A program made the position numbers and the translations under genes. From Lachnospiraceae bacterium (lineage in GTDB: Bacteria; Bacillota; Clostridia; Lachnospirales; Lachnospiraceae), in contig CAAEEI010000174.1 of NCBI GenBank assembly GCA_900754855.1, forward strand, positions 1 to 7,242: a stretch of 7,242 bases of DNA, in the 5' to 3' direction. Under the pieces are notes generated by a model that was given only the letters and a program-made list of their open reading frames with translations, did no database searches and was not told the origin of the DNA. Shown here piece after piece: positions 1 to 6,443 of this stretch (the first letter of the stretch is position 1; every line of letters starts with the position of its first letter).

Positions 1-32
1 GAACTGTCTTTCCCGTTGTTCTATTCAATTAT

Positions 33-48
33 AAAAGCTGCCCGGCAG
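33..48 (-). terminator. Possible weak intrinsic terminator after metA
   Basis: Just past the metA stop codon, the minus strand reads CTGC-CGG-GCAG (4-bp stem, 3-nt loop, plus 38-48) followed by C and a run of four U (plus 33-36). The flanking A and T bases could lengthen the stem around a bulged C. The stem and U-run are short, so termination may be partial or may lie to the left of the window. Confidence 0.35.
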
Positions 49-49
49 T

Positions 50-979
50 TTATTTCAGATTCCTGATTTCCTCGGATATGTACGGCGTCATCTGATAAAC
101 ATAGTAATTAAGCCAGTTGGTATACAGGGTGTTGGCGTGACAGCGCCAGGATTTTACCGGCCCTAAGTCCGGGTTATCTTCTTTATAATAACGGCACGGG
201 AACGGTACGTTATCCATCCCTTTGGCCAGATCCCGGCGGTATTCGCCGTCTAAAGTAACCACGTCGTATTCTGGATGTCCGGTCACGAAGATCTGACGGC
301 CTTCCTTGGCGATGATGATAAACGGACCGGCCACGTCGGAGTCTGCCAGTATGGTCAGGTTCGGATTATTTTCCACATCTTCACGAACCACGCCGGAATG
401 ACGGGAGTGAGGCGCGTTAAAGACATCGTCAAAGCCACGGACAAGCGGGGTTTTTCTGTGGATCGTCTTATGTTCAAAAATACCGAAGATCTTTTCATCC
501 AGAAGGTATTTCCGCACACCGTAATGATAATACAGTCCTGCCTGCGCCGCCCAGCAGATGTGGAAGGTGGAGGTAACATGAGTTTTGGACCATTCCATGA
601 TCTTCACCAGTTCCGGCCAGTAGTCCACCTCTTCAAAATCCAGCGTTTCCACCGGAGCGCCGGTGATTAAAAGTCCGTCATAATAATCGTCTTTTATCTC
701 TGTAAATGTGGTATAAAAGGCTTCCAGATGACTGGCCGATACATTTTTGGCATCATGGCTTTCTGTCTTCAGAAAAGAAACGTCCACCTGCAAAGGCGTG
801 TTGGCCAGACTTCTTAAAAGCTGCAGCTCTGTTTCTTCCTTTGTTGGCATGAGATTCATAATGACGATCCGCAGCGGACGAATGTCCTGCCGCATAGACC
901 GCTCGTAATCCATGACAAAAATATTTTCCTGTTCCAAAATCCTTTTTGCCGGCAAATCGGCGTCAATTCTAATCGGCAT
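50..979 (-). CDS. metA: Homoserine O-acyltransferase MetA (predicted acetyl-CoA dependent)
   Basis: This cytoplasmic enzyme acylates the hydroxyl of L-homoserine, the first committed step of methionine synthesis. The 309-residue length and the N-terminus MPIRIDADLP match the MetA family from end to end. The class I glutamine amidotransferase-like fold carries the nucleophile Cys142 (FHICWAAQ), His235 and Glu237 (TGHPEYD), plus Lys47 and Arg249 at substrate-binding positions. Residue 111 is Glu (TGAPVE); E. coli MetA has Gly there and uses succinyl-CoA, whereas Glu111 marks the acetyl-CoA enzymes such as Bacillus cereus MetA. The product is therefore inferred to be O-acetylhomoserine, despite the common label 'succinyltransferase'. 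The ATG lies 3 nt after the ligA stop. Its Shine-Dalgarno (GGGAAG inside the ligA end) is weak and about 12 nt away, so translation is probably coupled to ligA. There is no room for an S-box riboswitch directly upstream. Confidence 0.96.
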   Translation of the reverse strand: MPIRIDADLPAKRILEQENIFVMDYERSMRQDIRPLRIVIMNLMPTKEETELQLLRSLANTPLQVDVSFLKTESHDAKNVSASHLEAFYTTFTEIKDDYYDGLLITGAPVETLDFEEVDYWPELVKIMEWSKTHVTSTFHICWAAQAGLYYHYGVRKYLLDEKIFGIFEHKTIHRKTPLVRGFDDVFNAPHSRHSGVVREDVENNPNLTILADSDVAGPFIIIAKEGRQIFVTGHPEYDVVTLDGEYRRDLAKGMDNVPFPCRYYKEDNPDLGPVKSWRCHANTLYTNWLNYYVYQMTPYISEEIRNLK

Positions 980-982
980 AGT

Positions 983-2953
983 TTATTTTCGCTTCCCTTC
1001 CGTTGTCATGGCCAGAAATTCCTCTTCCGTAAGAATCGGGATTCCCAGCTCTTTTGCCTTTTTATTTTTTGCGGAACCAGACAGGTTATCGTTGTTAAGC
1101 AGATAGTCGGTATTTTTCGACACAGAACCTGTCACCTTTCCGCCAAGACTTTCGATATACTCTTTTAGTTCTTTTCGGTTCTTAAACTGCGTCACCGTTC
1201 CGGTGATCACCAGCGTTTTCCCTGCCAGCGGCTGTTCACCGGTCTCCTGCTCCTGCACCTTTGCAAAATCCAGATATTGCAGAAGTTTTTCTATGGTCTC
1301 CCGGTTATGCTGATTCGCAAAATAATCGCGCACGCTGGCGGCGATTACTTCGCCAATTCCTTCGATTTCCACCATCTCTTCCACCGACGCTCCCATTACG
1401 GCCTCCGGATCATGATGAAAATGTTGACAGAGCAGTTTTGCATTGGAGGCGCCCACGTTTAAGATTCCCAGACTGTAGATAAACCGGGCCAGAGTGGTGT
1501 GTCTGGACGCTTCTATGGAATTAATCAGATTGGTATAGGATTTTTCCCCGAAGCCTTCCATCGCCACGATCTCCTCCCTATAGCGGGACAGGGTATAAAG
1601 ATCATACAATTCCTCTAAAAATCCCTGATCGATCATTTTGGTGAGGGTTGCCTCCGACAGTCCGTCAATATTCATGGCGTCCCGGCTCACATAATGGCTG
1701 AATAATTTCACCTTTTTCGCACTGCAATAAGGATTTGGACAATAGAGGGTCTTTACCTCGTTATCGGTGCGGATCTCCGTGGAGCTTCCGCAAGCCGGAC
1801 AATGAGCCGGAACCTCATACCCCCCGCTTCTGGTGAGATTTTCCGCCACCTGGGGAATGATCATATTCGCTTTATAAACTTTAATGTGATCGCCTATGCC
1901 CAGCGCCAGACTATCCATAATACTCAGGTTATGCAAACTGGCGCGGCTTACTGTGGTTCCCTCCAGCTCTACCGGTGCAAAAACGGCAATGGGATTAATC
2001 AGTCCTGTTCTTGACGGGCTCCATTCAATCTGGGTCAGCACCGTCTCCATCTCCTCATCGGCCCATTTAAAGGCGATGGCATTTCGTGGAAATTTGGCTG
2101 TGCTGCCCAGCGCTTTTCCATAGGCAATATCGTCATAGAGGAGCACCAGTCCGTCGGAAGGAAAATCGTTTTCCGTAATTTTTTCCGCAAATTCCTGCAC
2201 TGCCGCTGTCACCGTCTCTCCGGAAACCATCGCATAAGGCACGATGGCAAAACCCAGACTGGCAAGCCAGCGCATATTCTCTTCCGCCGAATTACTGAGG
2301 GTCTTTCCCTCGGCGCTGACCAGCGCAAAGGCAAAGAAATAGACGTTTCTTCTGGCGGTGATCGCATTGTTTAACTGTCGGACGGAACCACTGCAAAGAT
2401 TCCGGGGATTTTTATACCGGGAATCCACATCTTCAATTCCGGCATTGATCTTCTCAAAATCCGAATAACGAATCACCGCTTCCCCGCGCAGAACCACCTC
2501 GCCGTCGAAGGGAATCTGCGCCGGAAGATTTTTAAACACCCGGGCATTGTTGGTGATTTTTTCTCCCACCATCCCGTTTCCTCTGGTGACGGCCTGCGCC
2601 AGCTTTCCATGGCGATAGGTCAGCACCACCGTAAGGCCATCCATTTTCCAGGAGAGCATTCCTTTTTGTATACCCAGCCACTCCCGAAGATCTTCCGGAT
2701 TTTTCGTCTTATCCAGAGAGAGCATCGGGGAATCATGCGGCACTTTTTCCAGTTCACTGAGCACCTCATACCCTACGTTCACCGTCGGACTGCCCGCCAG
2801 AACGATACCGGTCTCTTTTTCCAAAGCGACAAGTTCATCATAAAGTGCGTCATATTCTTTATTGGACATCACTTCCCGGTCTTCCTGGTAATAGGCTCTG
2901 GCCGCCTCTCCCAGAATTTCCACCAGTTCTTTTACTCTTTGTTGTTTTTCCAA
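983..2953 (-). CDS. ligA: NAD-dependent DNA ligase LigA
   Basis: This enzyme seals 3'-OH/5'-phosphate nicks using NAD+ during replication and repair. From the TTG start it is 656 residues, a normal LigA length. Domain order: Ia (about 1-60; YY at 21-22, YD at 34-35); nucleotidyltransferase (about 70-310) with nucleophile Lys103 in KMDG, Glu158 (RGE), Arg184 (NPRN), Arg192 and Lys296 (AFKW); OB fold (about 311-380); four-Cys zinc finger (385, 388, 405, 410); helix-hairpin-helix region (about 420-560); BRCT domain (about 575-650). Against E. coli LigA by eye, several positions differ: Asp32 is Asn31, Glu113 is Ser101, Tyr225 is Phe209, Lys290 of motif IV is Leu272, and the usual RGDG reads RGNG. 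The ATG at 3100 would add 49 low-complexity residues from inside rluF; the TTG has a strong Shine-Dalgarno and fits the family N-terminus. From memory, this variant resembles LigA of other Lachnospiraceae. Confidence 0.95.
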   Translation of the reverse strand: MEKQQRVKELVEILGEAARAYYQEDREVMSNKEYDALYDELVALEKETGIVLAGSPTVNVGYEVLSELEKVPHDSPMLSLDKTKNPEDLREWLGIQKGMLSWKMDGLTVVLTYRHGKLAQAVTRGNGMVGEKITNNARVFKNLPAQIPFDGEVVLRGEAVIRYSDFEKINAGIEDVDSRYKNPRNLCSGSVRQLNNAITARRNVYFFAFALVSAEGKTLSNSAEENMRWLASLGFAIVPYAMVSGETVTAAVQEFAEKITENDFPSDGLVLLYDDIAYGKALGSTAKFPRNAIAFKWADEEMETVLTQIEWSPSRTGLINPIAVFAPVELEGTTVSRASLHNLSIMDSLALGIGDHIKVYKANMIIPQVAENLTRSGGYEVPAHCPACGSSTEIRTDNEVKTLYCPNPYCSAKKVKLFSHYVSRDAMNIDGLSEATLTKMIDQGFLEELYDLYTLSRYREEIVAMEGFGEKSYTNLINSIEASRHTTLARFIYSLGILNVGASNAKLLCQHFHHDPEAVMGASVEEMVEIEGIGEVIAASVRDYFANQHNRETIEKLLQYLDFAKVQEQETGEQPLAGKTLVITGTVTQFKNRKELKEYIESLGGKVTGSVSKNTDYLLNNDNLSGSAKNKKAKELGIPILTEEEFLAMTTEGKRK

Positions 2954-3711
2954 GATGATCTCCTTCCTGTCAGCCGCATCAGTTCGGCCAGTTCCCAGTC
3001 CGTTACTTCCCGGCTTTCCCCCACCGGCAGATCGCCCAGTCGGATGTTCATCACCCGTATCCGTTTTAAGGCGACCACACGATAATTCAGCGCCTCGCAC
3101 ATCCGGCGAATCTGTCGGTTCAGTCCCTGGGTGAGGATGATACGAAATGTAAACGTTCCCGTTTTTCTTATTTTACAGGGGCGGGTCACTGTGTCCAAAA
3201 TAGGCACTCCTTTTGCCATCTCTCTTAAAAATTTATCGCTGACCGGATGGTTCACCCGGACTTCATATTCCTTTTCATGATGATTTCTTGCCCGGAGAAT
3301 CTCATCCATCAGTTCTCCATCATTGGTCATAAGGATCAACCCTTCAGAATCTTTATCCAGCCGGCCCACAGGGTAAATTCTCTCCGGATAATGAAGGAAA
3401 TCCACGATGTTATCTTTTTCTTTTTTCTGGGTGGTGCAAACGATCCCTTTTGGCTTATTCACCGCCAGCAGCACCCTTTTGCTGCTGACTTTAAGCTGGG
3501 CGCCCACTTCTTTTCCATCCACACATACTTTCTGTCCCGGTTCTACCTTCTGCCCCAGTTCGGCAGGGATACCGTCGATCAGGATACGTCCTTCTTCCAC
3601 ATAGCGATCCGCCTGCCTCCGGGAACAGATTCCGGCGTCACTGAGATATTTATTCAGCCGGACAGGGATGTCCGGCTTTGCTTTTTCTTTTATTTTATTC
3701 TTATCCTGCAT
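2932..3711 (-). CDS. rluF: RluF-type 23S rRNA pseudouridine synthase
   Basis: This enzyme converts uridine to pseudouridine in 23S rRNA; E. coli RluF acts on U2604 and also on a tRNA-Tyr position. The 259-residue protein has a lysine-rich N-terminus, an S4 RNA-binding domain (about 17-65, RLNKYLSDAGICSRRQADR) and an RsuA/RluB/E/F catalytic domain (about 80-245). The catalytic Asp is Asp119 in VGRLDKDSEGL. The blocks VNKPKGIVCTT (84-94), HEKEYEV (145-151), KGVPIL (167-172) and QGLNRQIRRMCE (195-206) resemble E. coli RluF more than RluB or RsuA. The exact target uridine cannot be read from sequence, so RluB/RluE-like activity remains possible. The ATG follows the thioesterase stop by 2 nt, with GAGG about 10 nt upstream inside that gene. 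Its 3' end overlaps ligA by 22 nt and carries the ligA ribosome binding site. Confidence 0.92.
   Translation of the reverse strand: MQDKNKIKEKAKPDIPVRLNKYLSDAGICSRRQADRYVEEGRILIDGIPAELGQKVEPGQKVCVDGKEVGAQLKVSSKRVLLAVNKPKGIVCTTQKKEKDNIVDFLHYPERIYPVGRLDKDSEGLILMTNDGELMDEILRARNHHEKEYEVRVNHPVSDKFLREMAKGVPILDTVTRPCKIRKTGTFTFRIILTQGLNRQIRRMCEALNYRVVALKRIRVMNIRLGDLPVGESREVTDWELAELMRLTGRRSSWKNNKE
2960..2968 (-). promoter_or_regulatory. Ribosome binding site that sets the ligA TTG start
   Basis: The minus strand reads AGGAAGGAG, then ATCATC, then TTG (2951-2953). This is a near-perfect Shine-Dalgarno with 6-nt spacing, lying inside the last codons of rluF. It is the main reason for choosing the TTG over the ATG at 3100. 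Confidence 0.85.
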
Positions 3712-3713
3712 TT

Positions 3714-4109
3714 TTATTCTGCCTCAAATTTAGCGTCGGCTTTCTGCTGAAATTTTTCTGCCGCCACCAGAAAACGTTCATGGGTTCCTTTTCCAATTAC
3801 ACCGGCTGCGTCTGCAACTTCCACGGCAAACACCAGACGTTTACGGTCAATTTCCACAAGTTCCACCTGACAGCTCACTTCTGCTCCCAATGGGGTTGCG
3901 GAAACATGATCGACATTGAGATTTGTCCCCACGGTGGTCATCCCTTCATCAAGATGTCCATCCAGCAGGGCAACCGCCGTCTTTTCCACTAAAAGAAGCA
4001 TGGCCGGCGTTCCATAAACAAGAAGACTTCCACTGCCCAGAGTTTTCGCAGCATTTTCCAGAGTTACTGTATCTTTAAGCGTTTTTTTCATTCCGGTGAA
4101 TAAATTCAT
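3714..4109 (-). CDS. FlK-like hotdog-fold acyl-CoA thioesterase
   Basis: This is a small single-domain hotdog thioesterase, expected to hydrolyse a short acyl-CoA; the substrate is unknown. At 131 residues it matches the length of fluoroacetyl-CoA thioesterase FlK of Streptomyces cattleya. The FlK active-site residues Thr42, Glu50, Gly69 and His76 align, with identical spacing, to Thr34 (YGTPAM), Glu42 (LVEKTA), Gly61 (TVGTNL) and His68 (VDHVSATPLG). The C-terminal GKGTHERF also matches FlK. The FlK gate residue Phe36 falls on a Ser (residue 28), so fluoroacetyl-CoA selectivity is not expected. It is the first gene of the probable four-gene operon, about 50 nt downstream of an extended -10 promoter. 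Two adjacent ATG codons exist (4112 and 4109); AGGAG is 3 nt before the first and 6 nt before the second, so the second was chosen. The alternative protein is one residue longer. Confidence 0.88.
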   Translation of the reverse strand: MNLFTGMKKTLKDTVTLENAAKTLGSGSLLVYGTPAMLLLVEKTAVALLDGHLDEGMTTVGTNLNVDHVSATPLGAEVSCQVELVEIDRKRLVFAVEVADAAGVIGKGTHERFLVAAEKFQQKADAKFEAE

Positions 4110-4167
4110 CATTTTCTCCTGTACCTTTCTTTTGCTTTATCTTTTTCGTCTCAAAAAACGTTCTTTT

Positions 4168-4196
4168 AGTATAACAAAATTCATATACTTTTTCTA
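4168..4196 (-). promoter_or_regulatory. Predicted sigma-A promoter for thioesterase-rluF-ligA-metA
   Basis: The minus strand has a -35-like TAGAAA (4196-4191, 4 of 6 matches), a 17-bp spacer, and -10 TATACT (4173-4168, 5 of 6 matches) preceded by TGT, an extended -10. The predicted transcription start is near 4161, giving a leader of about 50 nt. It is the only convincing minus-strand promoter before the four packed genes. Confidence 0.65.
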
Positions 4197-4243
4197 CCAA
4201 ATCCTTTTATTTTTTGATTTATCCATTGCATCCCCACGGAAAA

Positions 4244-4273
4244 TTGTGTTACTATTTATGAATATATTATAGT
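4244..4273 (+). promoter_or_regulatory. Tentative promoter for the S1-domain gene
   Basis: TTGTGT (4244-4249) and TATAGT (4268-4273) are separated by 18 bp; TATTAT (4265-4270) is an alternative -10 with 15-bp spacing. The -35 is weak (3 of 6 matches). The start would lie close to the ribosome binding site, giving a very short leader. Confidence 0.45.
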
Positions 4274-4292
4274 AGAAAAGAGGAATGAAACA

Positions 4293-4964
4293 ATGAGTGA
4301 AACAATGGCTGATTTAGAGCAGGAAATGGATATTATGAAAGATCCTGCCTGGGAAACCGTAAAAAAATATGCGCAGGAAGGAACTGTCCTTACGCTGGAG
4401 GTAGGCGGAATCGTCAATAAAGGGGTGATCGTTTACGTGGAAGGACTGCGTGGCTTTATCCCTGCCTCCCATCTGGCTCTTGGTTATGTGGAAGATACCA
4501 ACACCTATCTGGGCAAAACCGTTGAAGCAAAAGTCATCACCGCTGACGAGGAGAAAAAACGTCTCGTTTTATCCGTGAAAGAAGTGCTGTTCGACCGCCG
4601 CAGAGCAGAAAAAGAAGCAAAAATCAACGCCGTAATTCCTGGTTCTATTCTGGAAGGCAAGGTGGAGTCTCTGATGCCTTATGGAGCATTTGTTGATCTG
4701 GGCGACGATGTCTCCGGTCTCGTGCACATCTCCAGAATTGCCAGAAAACGGATTGAATCTCCAGGGGAAGTTTTAAAAGTCGGCCAGGAGGTTAAGGTCA
4801 AAGTTTTAAAAGTAGAAAATGGCAAAATCAGTCTGAGTATCAAAGACGCCATGGATGAGGAACCGGCACAGGAAAAAGAAACGCCATCCATCACCTATAA
4901 AGATGAAGGAAGCGCATCCACCGGACTCGGCTCCCTTCTGGCCGGTCTCCATCTGGATAACTAA
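4293..4964 (+). CDS. Protein with two S1 RNA-binding domains
   Basis: This is a predicted cytoplasmic RNA-binding protein of 223 residues. The first S1 (OB-fold) domain spans about 28-97 (VYVEGLRGFIPASHL, then a YLGKTVEAKVI strand). The second spans about 115-185 and is the more canonical copy (GSILEGKVESLMPYGAFVDLG, SGLVHIS, VGQEVKVKVLKVE). A charged linker (100-112) joins them. After the second domain comes an acidic, Ser/Thr-rich stretch (186-210) and a hydrophobic end (GLGSLLAGLHL). Both domains resemble those of ribosomal protein S1 (RpsA), but typical RpsA has four to six domains and is much longer, so I do not name it rpsA. Its role could be mRNA binding or ribosome association. AGAGGA sits 8 nt before the ATG. 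It is a single-gene plus-strand unit, divergent from the thioesterase operon and closed by a strong terminator. Confidence 0.9.
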   Translation: MSETMADLEQEMDIMKDPAWETVKKYAQEGTVLTLEVGGIVNKGVIVYVEGLRGFIPASHLALGYVEDTNTYLGKTVEAKVITADEEKKRLVLSVKEVLFDRRRAEKEAKINAVIPGSILEGKVESLMPYGAFVDLGDDVSGLVHISRIARKRIESPGEVLKVGQEVKVKVLKVENGKISLSIKDAMDEEPAQEKETPSITYKDEGSASTGLGSLLAGLHLDN

Positions 4965-4983
4965 ACCGCTGTTTTCCACCTGT

Positions 4984-5053
4984 GATCTGTTACCTCCCCG
5001 GAGGAGATCGTTCTTCGGAATATCTCCCCCGGGCAAGGGAACAGATCTTTTTT
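4984..5053 (+). terminator. Intrinsic terminator of the S1-domain gene
   Basis: A long hairpin pairs GATCTGTT (4984-4991) with AACAGATC (5040-5047). Inside it, CCCGGaGGAGAT pairs with ATCTCCcCCGGG (one mismatch), and a TTC/GAA stem is capped by CTTCGG, a cUUCGg tetraloop. Six T follow (5048-5053). The polarity fits plus-strand transcription; the minus strand has no U-run past the hairpin at 4983 and below. The T-run supplies the first bases of the convergent carrier gene's stop codon. Confidence 0.92.
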
Positions 5054-6443
5054 ATTTTCTGTATTTCTTTTCAAACCGACGGATTTCTCCGGCAATTTCT
5101 TCATGCAAAAAAAGCAGACAGAGCAGATTGGGCAGCGCCATCAAAGCATTGGCAATATCCGATAATCCCCATACGATTTCCATGGTTTCCACTGCGCCCA
5201 GATAGACCAAAGCAGTGTAAACTATGCGATAGGCTCCCGTATATCTGCAGCTTCCCACCAGATATTCAAAAGCTTTTTCTCCGTGATATTCCCAGCCCAG
5301 TATGGTGGAAAAAGCAAACAGCGTAATTCCCCCTGCAAGAACAATTTCACCAAAGTTTCCCATTATCGTTGAAAAAGCGGCCAGCGTCAGAGCCGCCCCG
5401 GTATACGGCGCCCCGGTTGCCGGATCGATCTGTCCAAGCATGCCGGAACTGGCAATGACCAGACCGGTGACCGTACAGACAACAAAAGTATCCCAAAACG
5501 TTCCGGTCATGCTGATGTATCCCTGCCGAACCGGATGGTCGGTAGCCGCAGCCGCCGCGGAGATTGCCGCCGAACCCATTCCTGCTTCGTTGGAAAAAAC
5601 ACCTCTGGCAATCCCGTATCTTGCCGCCTGCATAATGGAAATTGTTCCATTTCCGCATAAGGCTCCTCCGGCCGCTTCCGGCGTAAATGCCATACCCACG
5701 ATCAGCCGCAGCGCACCCGGCAGATTTTCCCGATTGCCCATGAGAACAAGAATACCACACAGAACATAGAGAACAGCCATCAACGGCACCAGCACAGAAG
5801 ATACCCGGGCAATGGAATGGATTCCCCCGATCATTACAAAAAAAGCGGCGGCCATAAGAAAAAGCCCCACTTTTTTTTCCGAAACAGAAAAAGAGGTCCG
5901 CAGCGCCAATGCGATCGAATTACTCTGGGTCATATTTCCAATGCCAAAAGACGCCATTACGGCAAAAAAGGCAAAAACCCGGCTGCATACTCTGCCTGCC
6001 CGTTTATTTCCCATTGTATTTTTTATCGTGTACATTGGCCCTCCGCAGACCTCTCCCCGTTCATTGATTTCTCGATATTTACTGGCCAGCATACATTCCG
6101 CAAATTTGGAAGACAAACCAAAAGCGGCGGCTATCCACATCCAGACCAGCGCGCCGGGGCCGCCCAGCGCCATGGCTGTAGCCACGCCGACGATGTTTCC
6201 CGTGCCGATGGTTGCCGCCAGAGCGGTGGTCAATGCCGAAAAAGCCGACACTTCTCCTTTGTTTCGCCCCTTGCTGCGCCCTTCTTTCTTTAAGGTGACT
6301 CCTATGGCCCAGAACAGATTTCTCCAGGGGAGAAAATGGCAGCGTATGGTCAGTACCATTCCCGTACCCACCAACAGCACCAGCATAAATGGTCCCCAGA
6401 TCACGGCGTCCACCCGGTTTATCATTTCTGACAGAATCTTCAT
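5052..6443 (-). CDS. AGCS-family sodium/alanine symporter
   Basis: This is an integral membrane carrier predicted to take up alanine, and perhaps glycine, with Na+. The 463 residues are typical of the alanine/glycine:cation symporter family (AlsT/AgcS). I count ten or eleven hydrophobic segments, starting at about 16-33. Family blocks are intact: FSALTTALAATIGTGNIVGVA (68-88; a long motif with GTGN at 80-83), GGPGALVWMW (94-103), FGLSSKFAE (108-116), CGGPMYTI (133-140), SNEAGMGSA (284-292) and TDHPVRQGYISMTGTFWDT (301-319). The charged tail RRFEKKYRK is probably cytoplasmic. The ATG at 6443 was chosen because it gives the usual N-terminus; its AGAAGGA is about 11 nt away, so somewhat distant. 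It follows the tarJ-like gene by 65 bp with no clear terminator or promoter between, so cotranscription is possible. Alanine versus glycine, and D- versus L-alanine, cannot be decided here. Confidence 0.94.
   Translation of the reverse strand: MKILSEMINRVDAVIWGPFMLVLLVGTGMVLTIRCHFLPWRNLFWAIGVTLKKEGRSKGRNKGEVSAFSALTTALAATIGTGNIVGVATAMALGGPGALVWMWIAAAFGLSSKFAECMLASKYREINERGEVCGGPMYTIKNTMGNKRAGRVCSRVFAFFAVMASFGIGNMTQSNSIALALRTSFSVSEKKVGLFLMAAAFFVMIGGIHSIARVSSVLVPLMAVLYVLCGILVLMGNRENLPGALRLIVGMAFTPEAAGGALCGNGTISIMQAARYGIARGVFSNEAGMGSAAISAAAAATDHPVRQGYISMTGTFWDTFVVCTVTGLVIASSGMLGQIDPATGAPYTGAALTLAAFSTIMGNFGEIVLAGGITLFAFSTILGWEYHGEKAFEYLVGSCRYTGAYRIVYTALVYLGAVETMEIVWGLSDIANALMALPNLLCLLFLHEEIAGEIRRFEKKYRK

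Noticed and set aside
2609..3085. Plus-strand open frame of about 158 codons opposite ligA and rluF
   Set aside because: It is antisense to two well-supported genes and its translation shows no family motif.
2954..3100. N-terminal 49-residue extension of LigA from the ATG at 3100
   Set aside because: It lies wholly inside rluF in another frame, is Gly/Arg-rich with no LigA similarity, and the TTG at 2953 has a strong, well-spaced ribosome binding site.
3247..3750. Plus-strand open frame of about 167 codons opposite rluF
   Set aside because: Phe/His-rich translation typical of the complement of a coding strand; no motif and no ribosome binding site noted.
4153..4166. Imperfect palindrome around AACGTT at the predicted start of the thioesterase operon transcript
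   Set aside because: It is short and A/T-rich with one mismatched pair, and fits no operator I recognise; it is not a Firmicute LexA box. Probably chance.
4285..4296. Tiny reading frame ATG-AAA-CAA-TGA overlapping the S1 gene start
   Set aside because: Three codons, and its ATG directly follows the Shine-Dalgarno with no spacing, so initiation there is unlikely.
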